NCBI RefSeq assembly: GCF_051020955.1
Contig: NC_135014.1
Span: 24,032,721 to 24,096,720 of the forward strand
DNA: 64,000 bases
Origin: Megalopta genalis
Taxonomy: Eukaryota > Arthropoda > Insecta > Hymenoptera > Halictidae
Direction: 5' to 3'
Shown: in pieces, positions 56,056-64,000 of the stretch
Position numbering within the stretch: position 1 is the stretch's first letter
Layout: each line of letters starts with the position of its first letter
Notes under the pieces: generated by a model
Seen by the model: the letters and a program-made list of their open reading frames with translations, nothing else
What the model was told of the DNA's origin: nothing
The model's database searches: none
Position numbers and translations under genes: made by a program

Positions 56056-56395
56056 TTTCAAACAGCCGGCTAACTGTATTCGGCGGACGTGCAACTATGT
56101 TCAGCAGTCGTTTAACTGTATTGAGCAGGCATTTGGCTTTATTTAGCGGCGACGGAACTTTGCTAAGCAGCCATGGCCGAAACAATTATGGGAGAATCGT
56201 AAATGCACGATGGTGCATGTGTAACGTCGGAATAACGTTTCTATTGGCTGTATTGAGCAGACACGTGAGCGTATTGAACAGCCGTTTAACCGTATTTAGC
56301 TGATGTTTAGCTTTATTAAGCAGCCACGGTTTAAACAATTATAAAAGAATCGTAAAAGCGAGATCGTATAGGATCGTCGGAATAACATTTCAGAT
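56056..56395. repeat. ~22-bp repeat (AACTGTATTGAGCAGCC) with ~153-bp higher-order copy
   Basis: Words such as AACTGTATTCGGCGG, AACTATGTTCAGCAG, AACTGTATTGAGCAGG, GCTTTATTTAGCGG and CTTTATTAAGCAGCCACGG occur with about 22-base spacing. The block ending AAACAATTATGGGAGAATCG at 56178 recurs as AAACAATTATAAAAGAATCG at 56332, each followed by a GTCGGAATAACGTTTC-like word. Confidence 0.85.
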
Positions 56396-56439
56396 GGTTG
56401 AAGAGGATCTGAAGTTTTCCGAGAAAGAAAAGATACAGT

Positions 56440-57050
56440 TCATCGCACTTCGCGAATACCGTACATCGATTTAGAGACATAAAAGACGAATGAAGATTTG
56501 TATATTTTATCGAATGATATATTAGGCGTCTATCGTAGTAATATTTTAGAAAATTGAAGGGAATCTAAAATTTTACAAAGAAGGAAAATGAAACATTAAT
56601 TGTGCCAATTCATAAGACAAAAATCCTACACCAATTTGGAGACATAAAAAACAAATAAAGATTTATATATTTTATCGAATAATATATTAGACTTCTACTA
56701 TACTAAAATTTTATAAAATTGAAGAGAATCTAAAACTTAACCAAGGAAGAAAGAGAGACATTAATTCATCCCAATTCACAAAACAAAAATCCTACACCAA
56801 TTTAGAGACATAAAAAACGAATGATTTTATAAATGATTTTTATAAAATTAAAGAAAATTCCAAGTTTCACCAAGCAACAAAGAAACATTAATTCATCCAA
56901 GTTCGCGAAACAAAAATCCTACACCAATTTAAAGAGATCACAGAGAACTAAAAATTTGTATACTTTATCGAACGATGTGCAAGACTTCCACGTAGATATT
57001 ACATAACAGAAACCCTAAAATTCTCAAAAAGAAAACTGGTTTATCGCTAG
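56440..57050. repeat. ~165-bp tandem array, about 3.7 units
   Basis: TTTAGAGACATAAAAGACGA begins units near 56470, 56635, 56801 and, diverged, 56929. Shared internal words are GATTTGTATATTTTATCGAA, ATATATTAGACTTCTAC, AAATTGAAGAGAATCTAAAA and AACAAAAATCCTACACCAAT. The third unit lacks about 37 bases. Confidence 0.93.
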
Positions 57051-57126
57051 ACTGCGGATTTTATGCATTTACATAAAATAACATAACATAAAATAGCGAA
57101 AAGATTAAAAGAAACGATTACCAAAG

Positions 57127-57305
57127 TATAACAAATTCTCCCTAATTTGCCATCAACTTGTAACCAAAAATGAACAATTTCTTATACTTTCCAATCATCA
57201 ATAATTATAAAAACAAGGTACAAGCCTCAAATAATCGTACCTCCCCTTCCCAAGTCGTCCATTTTTGTCTACAAACTGAGCGTCAATTAGTTAGAATTTA
57301 CAATA
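57127..57305. mobile_element. Family A foldback MITE, copy A6 (degenerate)
   Basis: Left TATAACAAATTCTCCCTAAT and AAAAATGAACAATTTC; right AATAATCGTACCTCCCC, GTCCATTTTTGTCTAC and GAGCGTCAATTAGTTAG. The left inner arm is partly lost and both tips are mutated. Confidence 0.8.
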
Positions 57306-57955
57306 TCAATTGCAACTTCCTAAAATGATCTAATAAAAAAAAAAGAGAATTTCCTCTTGTCTTGCGCATACGCATGCACGAATGCATTTGTCATCTTGCC
57401 CGAAGATCCGCCGTCGATTTATCGGAAATACGATGCAGACAGGTGTCACGTAATCGGGCGATCTTTGCGCGATCTAGGATTTTAAGGATCGATGGGAACC
57501 GGACCGCGACGAAATGGCTAGTGGACCGCTTTCCCTCGGTCGGATCGTAATAACTGGACACAGCATCGCGATTGGCGATCTCGGGATGGGAAAGCCGGGA
57601 AGAAAAGCTCTCGAAGGCGCAGCTCTGGTCACGAACTCGCGGCGGATGATCCAGACTGATACGTGTCGGCGCGTACCGAGCGTATCCGGTTCGCCTTTGG
57701 CTCTCGTAGCCGGCGAGGAGTTCGAGTTTCTGGCTTCGGAGCGAGGCAAAGCGAGGCAACGCGATGCGAGACGGAGCGGAGGGAAGCGGAGCGAAGCGAA
57801 CCGGAGGAAGACTCCGCGATGCGCTGCTCGCCGCGCCGGCTGGCCGCGAAATGCAGCTTAAAAAGACGGTAGACAAATGAGCGGAGCGTTCTACATAGAT
57901 CCCTTCGAGAAGATTGGATCGAGTTTCTCGCGTCGTGAGAGAAAAGAGTAGCCGA
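57306..57955. other. No supported gene; GC-rich
   Basis: A 301-codon minus-strand frame spans 57391-58296, the longest in the window. It overlaps plus-strand frames of 115 and 225 codons, passes through the GA run (SLSLSLSP) and GGAGCGAAGCG repeats (57728-57800), and shows no domain. I do not call it a gene. Confidence 0.5.
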
Positions 57956-57956
57956 G

Positions 57957-57998
57957 AGCGAGAGAGAAAGAGAAAAGGAGAGAGAGAGAGAGAGAGAA
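57957..57998. repeat. (GA)n microsatellite
   Basis: GAGCGAGAGAGAAAGAG followed by a GA run. GC-rich flanks with CGAACCGAACCGAAC trinucleotide-like repeats at 58060-58072. Confidence 0.9.
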
Positions 57999-58560
57999 GA
58001 CGGTGCTCGCCACCCTCAGCTCGCCCGCTCGCGAGCCTCGCCGAGCCGCAAACAGAGCCGAACCGAACCGAACGAGAGGCTCGAAGAAAGAACAACGGAA
58101 AAGAAGAAGAGATGATCTCTCTTCTCGCGAGAGCTCCGGAATATCTGCGCGGGCCTATTATGCGAGAATGATAAATCGACGGGCAAGGCCGTCGGGAATC
58201 TCGATAAGGTGCTTCCCACCCTCCCCCTCGGCCCCTGGATCGCCGTTCAGCCGCTCCGGAGATGCAGCCTGCGCGCTTCGTCTTCCTCAAACTCATCCCG
58301 AAGAAGCCCGAGGTCGTTCAAACTATCGACCGTCGTCGTTCATCCAACCTGGACTCCATCTCGCCGGCAGAATGCCGACGCTCTCGACGCGTTCTCCGCG
58401 CCGCGAATCCGCGTCTCTTCGGCGGCTTCCCCCGATATCAAGGACAAACGATGATCCCGGATACCGCTACGTCGCCGGCCGAAACTGGAGCGAAGGACGT
58501 CCCGGTCATCCCCCGGCATCGGCTGTCGAACGCTCGATTAAGATTGCGGCTCCGTCTTCA
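57999..58560. other. No supported gene
   Basis: Plus-strand frames of 225, 128 and 81 codons overlap in three phases at 58003-58680. Their coexistence in all phases points to stop-poor composition rather than coding. Confidence 0.5.
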
Positions 58561-58800
58561 TCGCGGGCTTCGAGGATCAGATGGACGTCCAACTGGACGT
58601 TCGCTGGCTGCGAACTATCCATTAGCTCCGAGGTGGAGCAGACGATAGATGTTCCATCGTGGCTGCACGTTGCCTATTAGATTCGAGGAGCAGTCTCTAT
58701 CCTTCGGCTTGTGGGATCGTACGGTGTTGAACTGTCTCTATCTTTCAGCTTCGAGGATCGGCGGCCTGGCGGACGTCTTCATCTCTTCGCTTCGAGAATT
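58560..58800. repeat. Weak ~60-bp degenerate repeat
   Basis: GGCTTCGAGGATCAGATGG at 58567, TTAGCTCCGAGGTGGAGC at 58622, TTAGATTCGAGGAGCAGTC at 58677 and AGCTTCGAGGATCGGCGG at 58747 look like diverged units, with CTCTATCCTTCGGC / CTCTATCTTTCAGC following two of them. Confidence 0.45.
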
Positions 58801-59132
58801 CTGCGAGCCGCAGATATTCCGCTGCGAATTCGCGCAGCGAAGTTTTATAATTTCTGTGGCAAAGTATGTTGTTTAGGTATTTAGCGGAGAAAGCGTTGTG
58901 AGAATGGATTCTGTAGACTGTGAAAATTAGGCAATTTATGCTGCTGATACGAAGCGTCGGCGATCGGAATTTCATGCGACGATATGTCGGAAGTGGAAAC
59001 GTAAGAGTTGCGGCGTTCTTTTTTTCAAGCTACAGAATCAGCTGATGGAGTAAATCTCGCTGGAAATGTTAAACTAAATGCCGAGCATTAAAAGTGACGA
59101 ATTTATTTAGATTCTATTTTTATTACACCGAG

Positions 59133-59598
59133 TGCAGTAAATTGTCTTTAATTGACGCTCAGATTTCGGCTGTTTGAGAAGAGAAGATTATTCGAGCCTT
59201 GCGGCACGTTTTTTACAGTCATTTATTATTTATTGTTATTACTATATATATTATTATTATTATTGTTTATAATTATAGTTATTCATTACAGTAACGTCTC
59301 TCTAATTGACGCCCAGATTTAGGACAATTTAGGAAGAGGAGATACGTTTTATACATTTTTATAGTCACGAATTGTCAGCAATTATAAAAACGAGCTGCAA
59401 GGCTCGAATAATCGTATTTCCTCTTCCCAAATTGTCCATTTTTGTGCACAATCTGAGCGTCACTTAGGGAGACGTTACTGTATTTATTATCATATAGTTA
59501 TCGATTCTCGACAACTATAAAAACGAGCCGCAAAGCACGAATAATAAATATCTTTTTTTGTGTACAATCTGAGCGTCAATTGAGCAGAATTGACTGCA
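59133..59598. mobile_element. Family A MITE, outer copy A7
   Basis: Outer ends TGCAGTAAATTGTCTTTAAT and CAATTGAGCAGAATTGACTG then CA. Left arm carries GAAGATTATTCGAGCC and GCGGCACG; right arm ACGAGCCGCAAAGCACG. A second complete family A copy sits in its loop region at 59287-59482. The ends are TGCAGT rather than TACAGT. Confidence 0.85.
59287..59482. mobile_element. Family A MITE, inner copy A7b
   Basis: A full-length 196-bp copy: TACAGTAACGTCTCTCTAAT at left, GTCACTTAGGGAGACGTTAC then TGTA at right, with GAAGAGGAGATACG and CGTATTTCCTCTTCCC arms and TAAAAACGAGCTGCAAGGCT. It interrupts the loop of outer copy A7. Confidence 0.9.
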
Positions 59599-59811
59599 CT
59601 TCAAGAAATTTATTCAATCATTTCGTACGAAGGAGACTTTATAAGCAATTATATCAGCAATTTTAAAGTGCAGAATACGAATCCGGTCATTTTGATCAGC
59701 TCGGTGGTTTTAACGTTAATGTATACGTCAAAATTTCACACACAAATCACAGCTCTGTTTCACACAGAATAAAGAACACGCGACAGGTGCAGCACAATAT
59801 TTACAGTAAAT

Positions 59812-60008
59812 TCTTCCTAATTAACGCTCAGATTTTGTACACAAATAGACAATTTGTGAAGATACGATTACTCAAGTCTTGCGGCTCGTTTTTATAGTTA
59901 TTGACAATCGGTAAAACGAGTCGCAAGACTCGAACAATCGTATCTCCTCTTCCCAAATTGTCCATTTTCGTGTACAACATAAGCGTCAATTAGCGTCAAT
60001 TTACTCTA
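59812..60008. mobile_element. Family A foldback MITE, copy A8
   Basis: TACAGTAAATTCTTCCTAAT to CGTCAATTTACTCTA. Arms include AGTCTTGCGGCTCG and CGAGTCGCAAGACT, almost perfectly complementary, and a loop TTTATAGTTATTGACAATCG. Length is 197 bp. Confidence 0.92.
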
Positions 60009-60815
60009 TATATGCTTGCACCTCTTTCAAGAATATCGACGCCGAACTAAACCAAAAAAATTCGCGATCATTCTGCAACATTAGCTGCTAAACAATCCCC
60101 ATTTCTTCGCCAGAGACTGAACCACCCCGATTTCTCAGTCTTCGATGAACAACAGGCCGCAACAAACGCATCTCTCAGCTTCCAAGATCGGTAGCTCCGC
60201 GGTTACCGCGTTCGATCATCGAAGACCAGCCACCAGGCGCTCTAAGATCGCAAAACGAAGGGGACGCGACGAGAAGTTCGAGCCGAATTTCATCGATCGA
60301 AGAAGAGTTTTCGCCCATCTGGCCGCTGTTACCTAATCGATCCGAAGCGATAGTCGAGGACGACAGAAGCGTATGAACGATCGTCATAACGGGCTTGCGG
60401 CCCGAGTGAAGTCATGGAAACGGGAAAGGTGGCGAGAGATAAGGAGTCGCGCGAATGGCCCCGGAATCTACTTGGACGTCGTGGGTCACGGTGCGCGAGT
60501 AACTCGTGTAACTCGAAACGACGAACCCGGAGCTGGCCGTTACTACAGGAGACCTCTGTTGGAGAGGCTGGCTCCCCGTCCGTCTCCCTCTTGCGCTGGC
60601 TTTTCTACGTTTTTATGCGGGGGCCCTGTTTGCCACTAAATGTGCCGTTACGCCGCGAGAAGGGCAACACAACGGAGCGAGGAACGCGAGAAACAACGAG
60701 CAGAGCCGAGAGGAGCTGAGGCCGCGTCGCGGTTCCCAAACGTATTGCCGGGCTGGGCCGATTACTTAGGATTAGCCTCCCGCGCCTACGTTGCAAGGGA
60801 TACCTTGCCAACTAT
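60009..60815. other. No supported gene
   Basis: Frames of 101, 89 and 88 codons (plus) overlap in different phases at 60373-60909. No domain recognised. The last of these runs through the CT microsatellite. Confidence 0.45.
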
Positions 60816-60816
60816 C

Positions 60817-60857
<41 letters not shown>
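60817..60857. repeat. (CT)n microsatellite
   Basis: About 40 bases of nearly pure CT, ending 14 bases before the left tip of the family E element at 60871. Confidence 0.95.
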
Positions 60858-60870
60858 CTTTGTGTCTATA

Positions 60871-61876
60871 TACAAGGTGTTCCATAATTATTTTAACAGC
60901 CGAAAATGAGGGGTAGCTGAGACCATTTGAAGTAACTTTTTCCTTTGCGAAAATGCAATCTGCGGCTTTGTTTACGAGTTATTAACGAAAAACACTGACC
61001 AATGAGAGGTGACGGCGCGAAGCTCGAGAGCCCGCAGCACGAGGCTTTGGCAGAAGGTCGGGACGGACTCGAGCCGCGTTCGAAGTATTGAACAAATCAC
61101 GAAGCGAGAACTTTACGGATTTTTTTTTACTACGTAACAGTGATATTTTTAAGAAAAACGCTGTTCACCTTTACTTTAGAACGTCTGAAGAATATTTAGT
61201 AACTTTTCGGACCCGAAATAGTAAGTAATTTAACCATGACGACTGCACACCTTGCTTAAAAATTTCATACGTTGACCTTGACATAACCTTGATATGTCCT
61301 TGACATAACCTTGACATAACCTTGATATGTCCTTGACATAACCTTGACCTAACCTCGATATGTCCTTGACATAACCTTGACATATCAAGGTTATGTCAAG
61401 GTTATTGATAATATTCTTCAATTTCTCTAACAAACATATCACTTACGTCCTTTAACACGATTATTTAATAAAATTTAATAAAATTAGCTTTGCAAATCAT
61501 TCGTTGAATTCTGTTCGGACACGGAATTATTTCAATTAAAATATCACGGTTAAACTGCATATTATTTCGGGTCCGAAAAATTAGTAAATATTCTTCAGAC
61601 GTTCTAAAGTAAAGGTGAACAGCGTTTTTCTTAAAAATATCACTGTTACGTAGTAAAAAAAAATCCGGAATGTTCTCGCTTCGTGACTTGTTCAATACTT
61701 CGAACGCGGCTCGAGTCCGTCCCAACCTTCGCGCCGTCACCTCCCATTGGTCAGTGTTTTTCGTTAATAACTCGTAAACAAAGTCGCAGATTGCATTTTC
61801 GCGAAGGAAAAAGTTACTTCAAAAGACCTCAGCTACCCGTCATTTTCGGCTGTTAAAATAATTGTGGAACACCCTG
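60871..61876. mobile_element. Family E long foldback element, copy E4 (1006 bp)
   Basis: Left end TATA then CAAGGTGTTCCATAATTAT; right end read inverted TATA then CAGGGTGTTCCACAATTAT. The inverted arms run about 350 bases on the left (60871-61223) and 316 on the right (61561-61876). They share the family E outer part (GAGTTATTAACGAAAAACAC, TGACCAATGAGAGGTGACGG) plus an inner part not in E1-E3, such as TTAAGAAAAACGCTGTTCAC and TTTAGAACGTCTGAAGAATA. The left arm has about 30 extra bases at 61023-61052, bounded by GAAG. The loop holds a minisatellite. No transposase frame was found. Confidence 0.93.
61272..61405. repeat. CCTTGACATAA minisatellite with 33-bp period and terminal palindrome
   Basis: CCTTGACATAA and CCTTGATATGT eleven-mers alternate with a 33-base period. 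At the right edge the array turns on itself: CCTTGACATAACCTTGA at 61364-61380 is perfectly inverted at 61385-61401 across a four-base spacer. The minus-strand frames through it (repeat CQGHIKVMSRL) are translation artefacts. Confidence 0.95.
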
Positions 61877-61879
61877 TAT

Positions 61880-63265
61880 ATCGTTCTCTCTATCTCGATA
61901 TATATCTCTCTCTCATAGCCTTCCGTTTCCTAGGTGTCTCTCAGCACCCTGAGAACCAGGCTCGGGGGTGTGGGGAACGCCGCGGAGAGATATAGCCCGC
62001 AGAAGGGAACTGAAAACGAATGGAATGAGGAAGGAGAAACGAGAGCCTACACCGTTCGCGAATAAAAGAGAGTTCGTGAGGGAGAGACGGACGAGGCCCG
62101 GACAGGAGACAAAGAGAGGAAAGCGACAGACTTACAAACAAATACACGGGGAGATACACGGGAGCAAGGATCTCTCCCTCCTTTCTAGTATCTGCTGCGC
62201 AACCTTTGCGGCGCTCGAGTTCCCGGGTGAATGCAAATGAGACAACCGGGGTACCGGTTAACCACCGTTGCCACCGGGGAAGACGCTCGGCCATATCCAT
62301 CGATCGGCTGGGCCCGATCGATGACGTTTCCGCCTGGAATCCGCCGCGCCGTTCCCGTCACACTTTTCACGAAAATCATGGCCGACTGTTACCTCCGATT
62401 CACCTTATTTGCGAAGCCGGAGATGTTTCTTCGAGTCGGGGATGATCCCGATGATGTTCCTAATTTGCCGATGCTGTCTGGAGACGTCAGCTTCGAATCA
62501 TCGAATCATCGGGGCCAGCGATGAAATCGTATGTGACTAGATTGAATCTTTTTCGGGAATCTTTTTTTGTTGAATGAATTCGATAACTCTTCGAGCGAGG
62601 GTTAAACGTTTTAGAACGCTGTAGGGCATTTGGAAGTGGAAGTGGTGGACTTATGGTCGTCTTAATGATACTTGAAACTTGCTGAAGCTGGTTGGAGCCT
62701 GTCGGTTCCGCAAATTTTGACGAATCTTGGCTGAGATCAGCGACGAGCTGTGTCGCTCATAGACAGCGGATCTTCATGGAAAATAAACATGTTATGCAAT
62801 TAGATAAAAGCAGAGTCGAAGCAGAATTTGTTTCTTCCTTTTATAGCTTCAATTGATTAAAAATGATGCAACAGAGTTCCCAAAATCATCCAATATTTTC
62901 ACTGTTCCCTATTTCTCCGATCAATTTTTGCGAGAAATGCATAAAACCCGCTGTCAACTTAGACTAACTTTAGATTTTCCGCGAGTCTCATTACCAAATA
63001 TTTTATATCATTGCAAAGCATTTAACCCTGAACGAAAATAAAGAATTCACGATCACCCTCGCAGTGCTCCCAAGAAATTGGGAGAAGCAACTAGCTTCAG
63101 TTTCCTGAATCTAGTCAGAAAAGAAACACTCGTTCAGTCTCGCTCCTCGCTTCTCGATGCACGAAACATTCGCGTCAAAACCAGCCTAATTTAATTTGAG
63201 AGATACGAAGACGTACAATACGCGACGATAGCTCGCTCTACGAACTGCGCCGCGAGAAAGGTACG
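61880..63265. other. No supported gene
   Basis: Short CTCTCTAT words at 61883-61915. Minus-strand 119-codon frame (61941-62300) overlaps plus-strand frames of 97, 90 and 79 codons. No domain recognised. GCATAAAACCCGCTGTC at 62939 may be an inverted copy of the short motif at 57055. Confidence 0.45.
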
Positions 63266-63268
63266 AAA

Positions 63269-63434
63269 TACAGTAATGTCCCCCTTACTGACGCTTAGGT
63301 TGTGCACAGGAATGAACAATTTCGGAAGAGGAGATACGGTTATTCGAGCCATGCGGCTCGTTTTTGTAATCGTTGACGGTCGGCAACTGTAAAAACGAGT
63401 CGCAAGGCTCGAATAATCGACTCCTCTTTTGATG
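63269..63434. mobile_element. Family A MITE, copy A9 (right arm truncated)
   Basis: TACAGTAATGTCCCCCTTAC, GAAGAGGAGATACGG, CATGCGGCTCGTTTTTG and ACGAGTCGCAAGGCTCG are present; the right arm stops after CGACTCCTCTTTTGATG, directly at the left end of copy A10. Confidence 0.85.
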
Positions 63435-63653
63435 TACACTAAATTCTCCCTAATTGTCCCTCGGCCTGGAAACAAAAATGAACAACTTGGGAAGAGTAGA
63501 TACGATTATTCGAGCCCTGCACTTCGTTTTTATAATTATCAACGATCGGAAGCTATAAAAATGAGCTCCAAAGCTCGAATAATCCTTTCTCCTTTTCGCA
63601 AATTGTCTAATTTTGTCCACGATCTAATCGCGAATTAGGGAAAATGTACTGTA
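63435..63653. mobile_element. Family A MITE, copy A10
   Basis: TACACTAAATTCTCCCTAAT to GCGAATTAGGGAAAATGTAC then TGTA. Arms contain TAGATACGATTATTCGAGCC and GAGCTCCAAAGCTCGAATAA. Length is 219 bp. It is joined head to tail with A9 and A11 without intervening DNA. Confidence 0.88.
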
Positions 63654-63809
63654 TCACCTCCTCCGAAGTTCTCCATTTCCATTTATAGTTGTTGACAATC
63701 GATAACCATAAAAAAAACGAGCAACAAGGCTCGAACAATCGTATCTTCTCTTCGAAAATTGTCCATTTTTGTGGCTAATCTGAGCGTCAATTAGGGAGAC
63801 ATTACTGTA
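63654..63809. mobile_element. Family A MITE, copy A11 (left arm truncated)
   Basis: Only a remnant of the left arm precedes the loop TTTATAGTTGTTGACAATCG. The right arm is complete: ACGAGCAACAAGGCTCGAAC, CGTATCTTCTCTTCG, CGTCAATTAGGGAGACATTA then CTGTA. Confidence 0.85.
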
Positions 63810-64000
63810 ACGTCGAACGTAGGTTCAGGAACGCTCGCGAAGCGTACGAAGACTATCCGCTCGGTGTCCGGTTTGCCGCGGCGGGAATGATCGCGGCCGC
63901 TCCGAATTTAGTATAGCGGGTAGAAAGGATCAGGCACCGGTGTCCGGAACGTGAGAACGTCGGAATTTTACGAAGCACGGTGAAACGGTACAGGGATCGT
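63810..64000. other. Nothing recognised at the window end
   Basis: GC-rich single-copy-looking DNA. No frame, repeat or RNA was recognised before the window ends. Confidence 0.5.

Larger units (their letters stand above)
59069..59719 (+). mobile_element. Family C TTAA element, copy C2, carrying nested family A elements
   Basis: TTAAACTAAATGCCGAGC at the left and, read inverted, TTAACGTTAAAACCACCGAG at the right. GACGAATTTATTTAGATTC (59096) and TTATTCAATCATTTCGTACG (59609) match C1 at 20168 and 20223. Removing the family A insertion at 59133-59598 leaves about 185 bp, comparable with the 215-bp C1. The subterminal CCGGTCATTTTGATC is present. Confidence 0.8.

Noticed and set aside
57391..58296. 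301-codon open frame on the minus strand, the longest in the window
   Set aside because: It crosses a GA microsatellite and GGAGC repeats, is Ser/Arg-rich without a domain, and overlaps open frames on the plus strand in several phases.
58003..58680. 225-codon plus-strand frame
   Set aside because: Three overlapping phases are open simultaneously and no motif is visible.
61272..61405. CCTAACC/ACATAACC words considered as telomere-like repeats
   Set aside because: The unit is CCTTGACATAA, not CCTAA, and it lies in the loop of a foldback element.
1..64000. LTR retrotransposons, LINEs or intact transposase genes
   Set aside because: No long direct repeats with TG...CA ends, no reverse transcriptase or transposase motifs were seen in the translated frames.

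Overview
This 64-kb window reads as nuclear DNA of an animal, most likely an insect and probably a bee or related hymenopteran. That assignment is inference. It rests on abrupt alternation of very AT-rich and GC-rich blocks, long CT/GA microsatellites, many short non-autonomous DNA transposons with TTAA or TA targets, and the absence of operons, dense ORFs or ribosome-binding sites. No database search could be run.

I find no protein-coding gene, tRNA, rRNA or recognised microRNA that I can support. The longer open frames lie in GC-rich DNA or tandem repeats, often open on both strands, and their translations are low in complexity. The window is best read as intergenic or long-intron DNA; a short exon could still be missed.

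The identifiable content is repeats. (1) Family A is a foldback element of about 140-285 bp ending TACAGT...ACTGTA, with copies at 0.5, 5.3, 17.2, 17.6, 40.5, 57.1, 59.1, 59.3, 59.8 and 63.3-63.8 kb. (2) Several TTAA-flanked families resemble piggyBac-type MITEs: family B (9.8, 18.5, 25.1, 28.8 kb), family C (20.1, 38.5, 43.3, 59.1 kb), and elements starting TTAACCC or TTAACTC (8.9, 10.0, 17.4, 22.0, 22.5, 44.8 kb). (3) TA-flanked elements resemble Tc1/mariner derivatives: family E (16.2, 41.5, 42.9 and 60.9-61.9 kb), one at 14.2-14.8 kb and one at 44.2-44.8 kb. (4) Many tandem arrays are present, from 11-bp to about 165-bp units. Some are regular: 21 bp with a 168-bp higher-order period at 12 kb, and 44 bp with a palindromic core at 22 kb. 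Others are highly degenerate, 80-165 bp per unit, at 13.5-16.8, 31.6-34.1, 37.5-38.9, 49, 54.4-57.0 kb.

Layout: 0-9 kb holds AT arrays, family A and a pair of inversely oriented 11-bp arrays. 9-17 kb holds TTAA elements, the 21-bp array and a degenerate array split by a Tc1-like element. 17-30 kb holds MITEs, three segmental tandem duplications and the palindromic 44-bp array. 30-39 kb is dominated by degenerate arrays, one split by a TTAA element. 40-51 kb mixes MITEs with AT arrays. 51-57 kb is mostly degenerate arrays. 57-64 kb is a MITE cluster with triple nesting and a 1-kb foldback.

The most informative observations are two insertions whose empty target can be read from neighbouring repeat units, the triple nest at 59 kb, and repeated cases where a MITE contains or borders a tandem array. 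Together these suggest that local tandem amplification and MITE insertion have shaped this region.
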